A stretch of 64,000 nucleotides of DNA from Methylotuvimicrobium buryatense 5G (GCF_000341735.1 NZ_KB455575.1:4007924-4071923), one strand, 5' to 3'. Shown: positions 48,466 through 57,496, numbered from the stretch's first letter. The notes: generated by a model not told the origin, from the sequence alone. Translations and numbers: made by a program.

Positions 48466-50535
48466 ATGAAAATTTTACTAATTGAGGATCATAAGCCGGA
48501 TGCGATATTGCTGCGTGAATTGTTGAGCGAAAATAGCACCGATCAGATTCATTTATTTCATTTGGAGCGATTAGGCGATGCGCTTGAGGCTCTGAAAAGT
48601 AGGGAGTTCGATATTGCCTTACTCGACTTGTCGTTGCCGGATGCCTTTGGACAGGAAACCTTTCGACGCTTGAATCGAGTTGCGCCGAGTCTGCCGATCA
48701 TTGTCTTGACCGGGACCGACGATCAAGAGCTGGCAATGGATTTGGCGCAGGCGGGGGCTCAAGATTATCTAGTCAAGAGCGAATTGAGCAGCGGGCTTTT
48801 GCACCGTTCGCTGCATTATGCGATAGAACGTAAACGGACCGAATTAAAACTTCGTTTAGCGGCCACGGTATTCGAAAGTACGCTCGAAGGCATCATGATT
48901 ACAGATGCCAAAACTAATATCATCAGCGTCAACGAGGCATTTTGCGAAATCACAGGCTATAGTACCGAGGAAATAGTCGGGTGTACGCCTACGATGTTCG
49001 AGTCGGAGCGTCATAGTAAGGCTTTTTTTCGTCAATTATGGGATATTCTCAATAAAACCGGTCAATGGCGAGGAGAGATATGGAATCGTCGTAAAAGCGG
49101 TGAGGTGTTTCCAGCCTGGGTTAATATCAGCGCGGTACCCAACATAGCGGATGATAAAATCGGACATTATGTCGCGGTATTTACAGAAATTACCGAACTT
49201 AAATTATCCGAAGAAAGGTTAAATTATCTGGCGCATCACGATCCGTTAACCGGGCTTCCCAATCGCTTATTATTTCAAGACCGATTGGCGCAAGGCATTC
49301 TGCAAGCGCAGCGCGGAAAGAGCATGATTGCCGTAATGTTTTTGGACTTGGATCGGTTTAAATTAATCAACGATACGCTCGGTCACCCGATTGGCGACGA
49401 GCTTTTGGTTGCGGTTGCCGAGCGTCTTCGTCGATGTGCGCGCGAAACCGATACGATTGCCCGTTTGGGCGGTGATGAGTTTGCGGTTGTTTTATCGAGC
49501 ATGACGCATGAAGAAGATGTTGAGCATGTGGCGCAAAAGATTATTCAAGCCTTGTCTTCGGTGTTTTGCGTGGGCGGGCATGAGGTCTTCGTCACCACGA
49601 GTATCGGAATTACATTTTATCCGGGACTCAATAACGATCGAAGTAAATTGTTAGAGCAGGCCGATGTCGCCATGTATCATGCGAAAAAGCAAGGCCGCAA
49701 TAACTATCAATATTATACGGCGGATATGAATGCCGCAGCGTATGAGCGGTTGATGCTCGAAACAAATTTGCGAAGAGCGTTGGAAAGGGAAGAATTCAGG
49801 CTGTACTATCAACCTCAGATTGATGTTCAAAGTGGGGCTGTGACCGGTGTCGAGGCGTTGATTCGTTGGCAAAGTCCGGAGCTTGGCTTGGTTTCTCCGG
49901 GCGGATTCATTCCTTTGCTGGAAGAGACCGGTTTAATCGTTCCGGTTGGCGAATGGGTTTTAGAAACCGCTTGCCGGCAAATGAAAGAATGGCTTGATGC
50001 CGGTTATCCGGCCATGACGATGGCGGTTAATTTATCCGCAAGGCAATTTCATCAAGCCGATTTAGTAGAAAGAATCGCGCAGATTTTACAAGAGCTTGAT
50101 TTACCACCTGAGTTGTTGGAGTTGGAATTGACCGAAAGCATGGTTATGGAGAGCGTCGATTCGGCAGTTGAAATTCTGCACAAGCTAAAGCGAATGGGCG
50201 TCAAGGTGGCAATCGACGATTTCGGCACGGGGGTTTCATCTTTGGGGTATTTAAAGCATTTTCCGATCGATACCCTAAAAATCAGTCATGATTTCGTGTT
50301 GAATTTGCCCCGCGATTCGGTGGATGCCTCCATCGCTTCGGCGGTCATTAATCTTGCGCGTAATATGCAGTTAAGTAGTGTCGCCGAAGGCGTGGAAAAT
50401 TCCGAGCAAATGGATTTTTTGCGTAACCAAGACTGCGAGCGATTACAAGGATATTTATTCAGTCGCCCGATTCCTGCAGAAAAGATGTCTGAATTGCTCG
50501 GAACTTGGCAAGCGATGCCGAAAAAATCGGGCTGA
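48466..50535 (+). CDS. Receiver-PAS-GGDEF-EAL bifunctional c-di-GMP enzyme
   Basis: 689 residues. Receiver (1-120) with Asp in IALLDLSLPDAFG; PAS (about 130-250, EITGYSTEEIVG); GGDEF (about 255-420) with LGGDEF and FLDLDRFKLINDTLG; EAL (about 430-680) with every active-site motif: EALIRW, LELELTES, AIDDFGTG, VAEGVE. Both synthesis and degradation of c-di-GMP are possible. It follows the degenerate-EAL protein by 17 bp, so kinase, receiver and both c-di-GMP proteins form one operon of four. Confidence 0.95.
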   Translation: MKILLIEDHKPDAILLRELLSENSTDQIHLFHLERLGDALEALKSREFDIALLDLSLPDAFGQETFRRLNRVAPSLPIIVLTGTDDQELAMDLAQAGAQDYLVKSELSSGLLHRSLHYAIERKRTELKLRLAATVFESTLEGIMITDAKTNIISVNEAFCEITGYSTEEIVGCTPTMFESERHSKAFFRQLWDILNKTGQWRGEIWNRRKSGEVFPAWVNISAVPNIADDKIGHYVAVFTEITELKLSEERLNYLAHHDPLTGLPNRLLFQDRLAQGILQAQRGKSMIAVMFLDLDRFKLINDTLGHPIGDELLVAVAERLRRCARETDTIARLGGDEFAVVLSSMTHEEDVEHVAQKIIQALSSVFCVGGHEVFVTTSIGITFYPGLNNDRSKLLEQADVAMYHAKKQGRNNYQYYTADMNAAAYERLMLETNLRRALEREEFRLYYQPQIDVQSGAVTGVEALIRWQSPELGLVSPGGFIPLLEETGLIVPVGEWVLETACRQMKEWLDAGYPAMTMAVNLSARQFHQADLVERIAQILQELDLPPELLELELTESMVMESVDSAVEILHKLKRMGVKVAIDDFGTGVSSLGYLKHFPIDTLKISHDFVLNLPRDSVDASIASAVINLARNMQLSSVAEGVENSEQMDFLRNQDCERLQGYLFSRPIPAEKMSELLGTWQAMPKKSG

Positions 50536-50544
50536 GTTGGATTA

Positions 50545-50732
50545 TTAAGGAATATGCACAAAGTAACTTATACAAGTAGTAGGCTTTGTGGCGGTTTGGT
50601 GACTCGCTTGACAGGACGCCGTGAATACGTCCATGTAGGCTTGACGGCGGCTATCCCTGTCGCCGACACCTGTCAATCGAGCCACCAAACCTCCTCCAAC
50701 AGTTGTCTAAGTTATTTCATGCTCGTTCCTAA
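50545..50732. mobile_element. R3 element, intact copy 1
   Basis: 188 bp from TTAAGGAATATGCACAAAG to CATGCTCGTTCCTAA. The ends are imperfect inverse complements (ATAACTT-type inner part, TTAGGAACGAG/TTAAGGAATAT outer part). Inner arms GGCGGTTTGGTGACTCG and CGAGCCACCAAACC pair in full. Nearly identical to the copy at 57729. It begins ten bases after the stop of the c-di-GMP enzyme. Confidence 0.85.
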
Positions 50733-51135
50733 TAGGCTTTTCGGCGATTCGGTGACTCGTTTGACAGGATGCCGTGAATACTTCCATGTAGGCTTGACGG
50801 CGGAATCTGATTGGCATGGATGGCATGAACCTAAAAAGAGCAGTTGGCATGTGTTGTAGACCGTTCGTGCTGAGTAAAGTCGAAGCATGAAGGGTCTACA
50901 ACACGTTCACCGGCCTGGTGAAGCCTCAAACTACCGTTCACCCTTCGACAAGTTCAGGGCGAACGGTAGTTTGAGGATCTCAACTGCTCTTTTTAGGATG
51001 AATGCAGATTTTGCAGGAGCAAAAGTCTGTCCTGCTGCCGACATCCTCGCCAAGCATACCCCACACCCTTTTTGATCTCCAAATTGGGAATTGCTGACCG
51101 AACCCCTCCCAGAAGTTGTCGAAGCTATTTCATGT
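50733..51135. repeat. R3/R5 composite carrying an R8 insertion
   Basis: A second, partial R3 core (50745-50810) merges into the R5 interior (GGCATGGATGGCATGAA). This is split by R8 at 50830-50997 and resumes with ATGAATGCAGATTTTGCAGG, GCATACCCCACACCC and TTGGGAATTGCTG (R5 right end). It ends in an R3 right end (CATGTTCGTTCCTAA). Confidence 0.75.
50830..50997. mobile_element. R8 element, copy 2, uninterrupted
   Basis: 168 bp with perfect 17-bp inverted ends CCTAAAAAGAGCAGTTG and CAACTGCTCTTTTTAGG. ATGAA flanks both sides (50825-50829 and 50998-51002), a 5-bp target duplication. It gives the empty site for the R9 insertion in copy 1 and is itself inserted in the R5-type repeat. A solo left end is seen near 57659. 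Confidence 0.93.
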
Positions 51136-51173
51136 TCGTTCCTAAAAATTAATCCCGAGCGAGTAAACAAGTC

Positions 51174-51605
51174 ATGTGGATTCAAAAGCAAATTAAAATA
51201 AGCTCAAAAAAACGCGGCTTTCATTTAATCTCGCATGAAATTCGTCAAGGCTTTCCTGAGATAGGCGCGATGAAGTGCGGGTTATTACATCTATTTATAC
51301 AGCATACTTCGGCATCGTTGGCGATTAATGAAAATGCCGATCCCGATGTCAGAATGGATATGGAGGCTTATTTTTCCAAAACGGTCCCGGAAAATGAACC
51401 TTATTATAGGCATACGCTCGAAGGGAGTGATGATATGCCGGCGCATTTAAAAAATATTATGATCGGTTGCCAGTTGACGATACCGGTTGGTTCGGGTCGA
51501 ATGCTGTTGGGTACATGGCAAGGCATTTATTTGTGCGAGCATCGGGAAGATGCGGGTGCTAGAAACATAATTGCGACCATGACGGGTGATCTGCTTCACG
51601 AATAA
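51174..51605 (+). CDS. YjbQ/UPF0047 family protein
   Basis: 143 residues, normal for the family. Conserved HTSASLAINENADPDVRMDME with the His that binds metal, SDDMPAHLKNIMIG and GRMLLGTWQGIYLCEHRE. Members show weak thiamine phosphate synthase activity; physiological role not settled. Single gene between repeats. Confidence 0.93.
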   Translation: MWIQKQIKISSKKRGFHLISHEIRQGFPEIGAMKCGLLHLFIQHTSASLAINENADPDVRMDMEAYFSKTVPENEPYYRHTLEGSDDMPAHLKNIMIGCQLTIPVGSGRMLLGTWQGIYLCEHREDAGARNIIATMTGDLLHE

Positions 51606-51620
51606 ATAGTGAGGCTACCT

Positions 51621-51783
51621 ATTTACCCATCGGAGATCAAAATTCGGCGCCGAGGTGTTCGTCAAAGGACGCCGTGAATACGTCCATGTAGGCTCTATGC
51701 CAGCTCCATGCTGGCAAAGCCTTTGCCGAACACCCCGGTGCCTCCATGCGTCAATGCCCAAATTTGAAGCGCAATGGGTATGC
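51621..51783. repeat. R4 hairpin element
   Basis: Starts TTTACCCATCGGAGATCAAAATTCGGCGCCG and ends CAAATTTGAAGCGCAATGGGTATG. Inner arms GGTGTTCGTCAAAGG and GCCTTTGCCGAACACC pair, as do GCCAGCTCC and the sequence ATGCTGGC. One of at least seven R4 copies between 44 and 61 kb. Confidence 0.8.
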
Positions 51784-51857
51784 ATTCTCCGAGGCGGGAA
51801 AAAGTTGGGTGAGGTCAAATGAAAAATAATTTCTTGTCGATTCCATAGGAGTAATTA

Positions 51858-52313
51858 ATGAAAAAAATATCGGCGATAATGATTATGTTGCCTTTTGTTT
51901 TTGCCGGAAGCTTAGCTCGGTCTGAAATTGGAGAGGTTAAGGATGTTGTGGTTTATCGAAGTCCTTCGTGTGGATGTTGTGGAAAATGGGTCAAACATCT
52001 TAAGGATAATAACTTTAATGTGATTGACAATATTGTTCACGATGTGGACTCGGTTAAACGTAAATATGGGGTTCCCAGCGAGTTGGCTTCCTGTCATACG
52101 GCGATAGTGGGCGATTATGTGATCGAAGGTCATGTGCCTGCCGAAGATATCGAAAAGCTCTTGAGTTTAAAATCCGATGTTTCAGGTATTGCCGTACCGG
52201 GGATGCCTGTCGGGACGCCTGGAATGGAAATGGGCGATCGCAAAGACGCTTATAAAGTCATTGCTTTCGATAAGGAAAGCCGTAAGCAGGTTTTTAGTGT
52301 GCATGAAGAATAA
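51858..52313 (+). CDS. DUF411 periplasmic metal-binding protein
   Basis: 151 residues with a signal peptide (residues 1-22) and the DUF411 core: VYRSPSCGCCGKWVKHL, with its CxCC cysteines, a further Cys in ELASCHTAIVGDYVIEGHVPA, and a tail with GMPVGTPGMEMGDR where Met/Gly suit copper binding. DUF411 proteins occur in copper and metal resistance loci. Good Shine-Dalgarno AGGAG. It lies 2.2 kb before pmoCAB on the same strand; a role in copper supply to the copper enzyme pMMO is an inference. Confidence 0.92.
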   Translation: MKKISAIMIMLPFVFAGSLARSEIGEVKDVVVYRSPSCGCCGKWVKHLKDNNFNVIDNIVHDVDSVKRKYGVPSELASCHTAIVGDYVIEGHVPAEDIEKLLSLKSDVSGIAVPGMPVGTPGMEMGDRKDAYKVIAFDKESRKQVFSVHEE

Positions 52314-52323
52314 GATTATTTAC

Positions 52324-52470
52324 TGTGCCAGCCAAGTTTCGGCGTCGGGAGGTCAAGAAGGCAGTAAATACCTCTATCAAAGAACGTTATGATTCTAGGC
52401 GCGAGGCTGAAGTCTTTGCGATTCGCCCCGGATACTGCTTGGCCGATGCCGAAATTTGACGTGCGATAGG
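52324..52470. repeat. Degenerate R4 hairpin
   Basis: GCCAAGTTTCGGCGTCGGGAGG at the left and CGATGCCGAAATTTGACGTGCGATAGG at the right, with the middle decayed. It lies between the DUF411 stop and the terminator. Confidence 0.55.
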
Positions 52471-52488
52471 CATGATTTAAAAATCGGC

Positions 52489-52522
52489 AAAAAAATGCCC
52501 TCTAAAAGAGGGCATTTTTTTT
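52489..52522. terminator. Bidirectional rho-independent terminator
   Basis: TGCCCTCT-AAA-AGAGGGCA, a perfect 8-bp stem, with seven A before it and eight T after it, so it works from both sides. It serves the DUF411 gene and the converging gene at 52556. Confidence 0.93.
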
Positions 52523-52555
52523 GCGGCGAATTGGGTTGAGGAGGCGCTTATCGGT

Positions 52556-52993
52556 TTATAGCTCGTCAATGCCCGATAATCCGTCAACCGACCAATTGTC
52601 AGTATTCAAAATGCCCGATTGATCATCGCCTTTTTTGTATTTTATCCGGCAAGCATATCTTCTTGTTATGCTTGCCGTGTCAGGGCTCGCTATTTCAACT
52701 TCCGCATTGATGACATATTGATAGTTGCCGATGCCCCATGCATTAAGCGGCTGTGCCGAAAAGAATGCCGAATACTTAGTATCAAGCTCTTCTTTTATAT
52801 AGTTGTTACAGAAGGTAAAAGCAAGATCGGTCATTTCATTGGAAATGCTTTCTAAATCACCGATGTCCTGTGAGTCAACGAGAAAAAGGTCGGAGCTGAC
52901 TACTTTATGTACAAAAGGCATGATGGCTTCACGCTGAAATAAGATAAGCCCGATGAAGCCGATGATAATAAACAAGAATTTAAAATTTTTCAT
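52556..52993 (-). CDS. Membrane-anchored hypothetical protein
   Basis: 145 residues on the minus strand. A helix at 4-20 (FKFLFIIIGFIGLILFQ) then a soluble, mostly polar domain with two cysteines (near 62 and 113), probably in the periplasm. I recognise no family. Lower GC than the genes at the left of the window. It converges on the DUF411 gene across a shared terminator and diverges from the pmo leader. Confidence 0.65.
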   Translation of the reverse strand: MKNFKFLFIIIGFIGLILFQREAIMPFVHKVVSSDLFLVDSQDIGDLESISNEMTDLAFTFCNNYIKEELDTKYSAFFSAQPLNAWGIGNYQYVINAEVEIASPDTASITRRYACRIKYKKGDDQSGILNTDNWSVDGLSGIDEL

Positions 52994-53304
52994 TGAGGTT
53001 TTTAGTATATGGGGTTATGAAAACAAATGCGATTCTAACAGAATTCAGGCTGTAGGAAACTCAATTTGACAATATGAAAAGTATTGTGATTTTAGACTGT
53101 TAGCGTAAAAAACGGTCAGTGTAGCAAGTCGTTAACAAGTCTGGACAGTTGAAACAAGTCGATCAATGAAGACTCAAGAATAATGATAGCTAATTGTCAT
53201 TAAGCATTTTTATCAGGCGTGATGCTTGAGTCAATAGCTAATTACTTGCAGATGGAATAAAGCCTTGAATTTTTAATCAAGCTGTCCGAAAAAAGACGAT
53301 AAGC

Positions 53305-54160
53305 GCGAAGATTTTATTTCGGCACCAGGGGGCCCGTCAAAGGGCGTTGTGAATACGCCCATGCAGGCTCTATGCCGGCATCCATGCCGGAAAAGCCTTT
53401 GCCGAACATTTCGGCGCTTCCTTAAGCAATGCCGAAATTCGAAGTGCGAAAGGTATAGTTATCACGAAATCCTTGCTCTTGGGAGTCGACACCAAGATGG
53501 TGATTGTATAGTCACCGAAGCAATCGACTATGGCATTGAAAAAATTGATAATCGCTACCGTAACGTCATAACTACCAGCTCAATATGTCGTTACGGCAGT
53601 CCATAGCGGAATAACGAAGCATTAATTAGGTATGTGTAAATGCCCGGTCGGAAATGGAAAGTTTGCCTTCGCCTCTTGCGCATGTTGCCTAACAGCTTAT
53701 TTATTTTTCCTGATTAGCAAGATGCTTCGGCTTGCCAAAGCCAGGTGTCGGAGCAGGGTCCAGTCGTAGTCGCAAAAACTAAAATATGCTGTTACCCAAG
53801 CTCCAACGCTCATCGTTATACATAAGTCAAAAATTTCTCTTTTGCAATCTTAGCCAATGAGACCTCGATGCCATTTATTGCCACCCAACGAAACCGGCTT
53901 CGAAATCGCGGATCAGGGGATCGCTCCCACAGAGCGTTCATCGCCGCCTTCGTCGCGACTATCGAAACCAATGACGATCAATATCCACAGATTTATCAAA
54001 CATCAACGCTCCCAGTGATTCGATAAACTCAGTTCAGCAAGTGTGCCGGCACTTATGTATAACGATGAGAGCTCTAGCTTGGGTAACCTGTTCAGGAAAC
54101 TGGAGCTTCCGGGGGGGGGGGCTTTCCTAAGCTGGATCTTGGGAAAGAGCGTGATGTGGC
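53305..54160. repeat. Repeat-rich upstream region of pmoCAB
   Basis: R4 copy at about 53305-53457; an AGCTCCAACGCTC arm near 53793; R6 at 53889-53965 (CTTCGAAATCGCGGATCAGG, GGGATCGCTCCCACAG, CGCCTTCGTCGCGA); AGCTCTAGCTTGGG and ACTGGAGCTTCC R2-like arms at 54069-54145 with an 11-G run at 54111-54121. Short open frames here fall in repeats and look non-coding. The segments 52994-53300, 53460-53780 and 54160-54420 show nothing else I can identify. Confidence 0.65.
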
Positions 54161-54422
54161 TTGGCCGTTTTTAGCTTGACGCGCATGGCTTACGAACTCC
54201 GTCCTGCTAGGGAGATGCTGAATCTTTGGGCTTTAGCTGAAGAAACTTGCTAATCAGGTTATTTTTTGGCATTGCTATGATCGAAATGGAATGAAAATGA
54301 TCCGAAAAACAGGCTTTTGTAAGCAACCGATAAATAAGAGGTTAAGGGCTGGAAGATAAATGAAAATCAGGGTGGATAAAGAACTAATGATTAATAGCGC
54401 ACTAGATCGGTCATAAATTAAG

Positions 54423-54450
54423 TTGACAAGCCTTTTCGAAATGATAAACT
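54423..54450 (+). promoter_or_regulatory. Candidate sigma-70 promoter of pmoCAB
   Basis: Consensus TTGACA at 54423-54428, 16-bp spacer, then TAAACT at 54445-54450 (four of six). The transcript would have a leader of about 95 bases. Other weaker sites exist in the 1.5-kb gap, so start sites need mapping. Confidence 0.55.
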
Positions 54451-54500
54451 GAGCAGCACCAAATTGGACTGGTAGAGCTTAAATAAAAGCGTTAAAGGGA

Positions 54501-54549
54501 TGTTTTAAAACAACCGCCCTTCGGGGTTTTTAAAAATTTTTTAGGAGGT
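54501..54549 (+). promoter_or_regulatory. Leader structures and ribosome-binding site of pmoC
   Basis: TGTTTTAAAACA is a perfect 12-bp palindrome (54501-54512). CCC-TTCG-GGG (54517-54526) is a stable UUCG tetraloop hairpin, followed by an A/T run and the perfect AGGAGGT at 54543-54549, four bases before the ATG. Confidence 0.65.
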
Positions 54550-54553
54550 AGAA

Positions 54554-55306
54554 ATGGCTGCTACAACTGAGTCAGTTAAAGCTGATGCTGCAGAAGCACC
54601 ACTTTTGAACAAAAAAAATATAATTGCCGGTGCATCTTTGTACCTGGTATTTTATGCTTGGGTTCGTTGGTATGAAGGCGTTTATGGCTGGTCCGCCGGT
54701 CTTGACTCTTTCGCTCCGGAATTCGAAACTTACTGGATGAACTTCCTGTACATCGAAATGGTTCTGGAAGTATTGACAGCTTCTATCTTGTGGGGTTATA
54801 TCTGGAAAACTCGTGATCGTAAAGTGATGTCAATCACTCCACGTGAAGAGTTGAGAAGACATTTTACTCACTGGACATGGCTAATGATGTACGGCATCGC
54901 GATCTACTTCGGTGCTAGCTACTTCACAGAGCAAGACGGTACATGGCATCAAACCATCGTACGTGATACTGACTTCACTCCAAGTCATATCATTGAGTTC
55001 TACTTGAGCTACCCAATCTATATCATCACTGGTGGCGCTTCTTTCTTGTACGCTAAAACAAGACTTCCAACTTACCAACAAGGTTTGTCTCTGCAATACC
55101 TGGTTGTTGTTGTAGGTCCATTCATGATTCTGCCAAACGTTGGTTTGAACGAGTGGGGTCATACTTTCTGGTTTATGGAAGAATTGTTTGTTGCTCCTCT
55201 GCACTATGGTTTCGTCTTCTTCGGATGGTCGGCTCTGGGTGTATTGGGTGTAATCAACATCGAGTTGGGCGCATTGTCCAAGCTGCTGAAAAAAGACTTA
55301 GCATAA
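54554..55306 (+). CDS. pmoC: Particulate methane monooxygenase subunit C
   Basis: 250 residues, about six membrane helices. The CuC ligands are present as Asp128, His132 (QDGTWH) and His145 (PSH), and the CuD ligands as Asn199, His203 (LNEWGH) and His217 (PLHYG); spacing equals that in the structurally solved enzymes. Together with PmoA and PmoB it oxidises methane to methanol in intracytoplasmic membranes. Codons are strongly biased to GGT, CCA, TTC and ACT, unlike the GC-rich genes at the left, as expected for one of the most abundant proteins in the cell. First gene of the operon, behind a perfect ribosome-binding site. Confidence 0.98.
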   Translation: MAATTESVKADAAEAPLLNKKNIIAGASLYLVFYAWVRWYEGVYGWSAGLDSFAPEFETYWMNFLYIEMVLEVLTASILWGYIWKTRDRKVMSITPREELRRHFTHWTWLMMYGIAIYFGASYFTEQDGTWHQTIVRDTDFTPSHIIEFYLSYPIYIITGGASFLYAKTRLPTYQQGLSLQYLVVVVGPFMILPNVGLNEWGHTFWFMEELFVAPLHYGFVFFGWSALGVLGVINIELGALSKLLKKDLA

Positions 55307-55333
55307 GTTAGGTCTGTAAAAACTATCTCCTGG

Positions 55334-55359
55334 TCGCTTCTTCTTCATTGAAGAAGCGA
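55334..55359 (+). promoter_or_regulatory. pmoC-pmoA intergenic hairpin
   Basis: TCGCTTCTTC and GAAGAAGCGA form a perfect 10-bp stem with a 6-base loop (TTCATT). No T-run follows, so it is more likely a processing or stability element between pmoC and pmoA than a terminator. Confidence 0.75.
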
Positions 55360-55414
55360 TACAGAAAATAGTAAAAATAAATAATAATTTTTAAATCCTT
55401 TAGGAGGTAAGCTA

Positions 55415-56158
55415 ATGAGCGCATCTCAATCAGCTGTTCGTTCACGCGCAGAAGCTGTCAAAGTTTCTCGTACGTTCGACTACATGATTCTCTTTACGGC
55501 GTTTTTTGTTGTTCTCGGTGGTTATCATATCCACTATATGTTGACTGGCGGTGACTGGGATTTCTGGACCGATTGGAAAGATAGACGTCTATGGGTAACT
55601 GTAGCGCCAATCGTTTCAATTACTTTCCCTGCTGCGGTTCAAGCTGTACTTTGGTGGCGCTATCGCATCGCTTGGGGTGCAACTCTGTGTATCTTAGGTC
55701 TGTTACTCGGTGAGTGGATCAACAGATACTTCAACTTCTGGGGATGGACATACTTCCCAGTTAACTTTGTATTCCCTTCAAACCTGATGCCAGGTGCGAT
55801 CGTATTAGACGTTATCCTGATGCTTTCTAACAGCATGACTCTGACTGCGGTTGTTGGTGGTTTGGCTTGGGGCTTACTGTTCTATCCAGGTAACTGGCCA
55901 ATCATTGCTCCATTACATGTTCCTGTTGAATACAACGGCATGATGATGACTCTGGCTGACCTTCAAGGTTACCACTATGTTAGAACTGGTACTCCTGAGT
56001 ACATCCGTATGGTTGAAAAAGGAACACTGAGAACATTTGGTAAAGACGTTGCTCCAGTATCAGCGTTCTTCTCTGGTTTCGTAAGTATCTTGATTTACTT
56101 CTTGTGGCACTTCTTCGGAAGATGGTTCGGAAGTGAAAAATTTGTACAAGGTTCTTGA
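55415..56158 (+). CDS. pmoA: Particulate methane monooxygenase subunit A
   Basis: 247 residues, the standard PmoA length, with about seven membrane helices. Family sequences GGDWDFWTDWKDRR, WTYFPVNFVFPSNLMPGA and the end WHFFGRWFGSEKFVQGS identify a type I methanotroph PmoA rather than an AmoA. AGGAGGT six bases upstream. Same high-expression codon use as pmoC. Confidence 0.98.
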   Translation: MSASQSAVRSRAEAVKVSRTFDYMILFTAFFVVLGGYHIHYMLTGGDWDFWTDWKDRRLWVTVAPIVSITFPAAVQAVLWWRYRIAWGATLCILGLLLGEWINRYFNFWGWTYFPVNFVFPSNLMPGAIVLDVILMLSNSMTLTAVVGGLAWGLLFYPGNWPIIAPLHVPVEYNGMMMTLADLQGYHYVRTGTPEYIRMVEKGTLRTFGKDVAPVSAFFSGFVSILIYFLWHFFGRWFGSEKFVQGS

Positions 56159-56251
56159 TACAAACTTAATAATCAAAAAACCACGGTATATTCATTTCGA
56201 ATCTACTGGATGCTTATAAAACTATTAATTCTCTGTAATAGAGGAGGATAT

Positions 56252-57496
56252 ATGAAAATAATAAAAGACAAAGTTGCTAAATTGTCCTTTGTCGCACTGC
56301 TCGTATCTGTAACGGCAGCGATGTTTTACACTCCGACAGCATCTGCTCATGGTGAGAAATCACAGGCGGCGTTCATGCGTATGCGGACCATTCACTGGTT
56401 CGATTTGAACTGGTCTAAAGACCAAGTTGCAGTCAATGAAACTATGTCAATTTCAGGTAAATTCCACGTATTCGCGGGATGGCCGGAAACTGTCGATAAG
56501 CCAGAAGTTTCTTTCTTGAACATCGGTATTCCTGGTCCTGTATTTATTCGTGCAGGTTCTTGGATCGGTGGTCAATTAGTTCCTCGTTCAGTAACTTTGG
56601 AACTTGGCGAAACTTATGAGTTTAAAGTTTTATTGAAAGCACGTCGTCCAGGTGACTGGCACGTTCATACTATGATGAACGTTCAAGGCGGTGGTCCTAT
56701 CATTGGCCCAGGTAAATGGGTAACTATTACTGGTAAAATGAGCGATTTCAGAAACCCAATCACTACTTTGACCGGTGAAACCATTGATCTGGAAAACTAT
56801 GCATTAGACGGTGTCTATGGATGGCATTTGTTCTGGTACGTTTTGGGTATTGCTTGGATGGTATACTGGTGCCGCAAGCCTGTATTCATTCCACGTAGAA
56901 TAGCTGTCGATGCTGGTAAAGCCGATTCATTGATCACACCAACTGACAAAAAAGTTGGTATGGCTTTCGCTGCTGGTACTATGGCAATCGTTGCTATCTC
57001 AATGGGTCAAGCCAACGAGAAATATCCTGTTACGACTCCATTGCAAGCAGGTTTGATGCGCGGTATTAAATCTTTAGAACTTCCACAACCTACAGTTTCT
57101 GTAAAAGTTGTTGACGCTTCTTACCGTGTACCAGGTCGTGCAATGCAAATGACTTTGGAACTCGTTAACAACGGTGATTCTGCAGTTCGTTTGGCTGAGT
57201 TCAACACAGCTGCTGTTCGTTTCTTGGATTCTGAAGTGTACGAAGACGACACTAACTATCCAGATGATTTGTTAGCCGAAGACGGTTTGACTGTTAGCGA
57301 TAACAGCCCGCTGGCTCCAGGCGAAACAAGAACAGTTGAAGTTACTGCTTCTGACGCAGCATGGGAAGTTTACCGTTTAGCTGACTTGATCTACGATCCA
57401 GACAGCCGTTTCGCGGGTCTGTTGTTCTTCATCGATGAAGACGGCAACCGTCAAATGGTAATGGTAGATGCACCATTGATCCCAACATTCATCTAA
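56252..57496 (+). CDS. pmoB: Particulate methane monooxygenase subunit B
   Basis: 414 residues from the ATG at 56252 (GAGGAGG at 56241-56247); an upstream in-frame ATG at 56210 has no such site. Signal peptide 1-32, so the mature protein begins with His33, which with His137 and His139 (DWHVHT) makes the CuB site; His48 and His72 of the bis-His site are also present. Two periplasmic cupredoxin domains flank two membrane helices (about 190-210 and 235-255). Confidence 0.98.
   Translation: MKIIKDKVAKLSFVALLVSVTAAMFYTPTASAHGEKSQAAFMRMRTIHWFDLNWSKDQVAVNETMSISGKFHVFAGWPETVDKPEVSFLNIGIPGPVFIRAGSWIGGQLVPRSVTLELGETYEFKVLLKARRPGDWHVHTMMNVQGGGPIIGPGKWVTITGKMSDFRNPITTLTGETIDLENYALDGVYGWHLFWYVLGIAWMVYWCRKPVFIPRRIAVDAGKADSLITPTDKKVGMAFAAGTMAIVAISMGQANEKYPVTTPLQAGLMRGIKSLELPQPTVSVKVVDASYRVPGRAMQMTLELVNNGDSAVRLAEFNTAAVRFLDSEVYEDDTNYPDDLLAEDGLTVSDNSPLAPGETRTVEVTASDAAWEVYRLADLIYDPDSRFAGLLFFIDEDGNRQMVMVDAPLIPTFI

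Noticed and set aside
53349-53606. 85-codon plus-strand frame upstream of pmoCAB
   Set aside because: Its start and first third lie in an R4 hairpin and there is no ribosome-binding site or recognisable domain.
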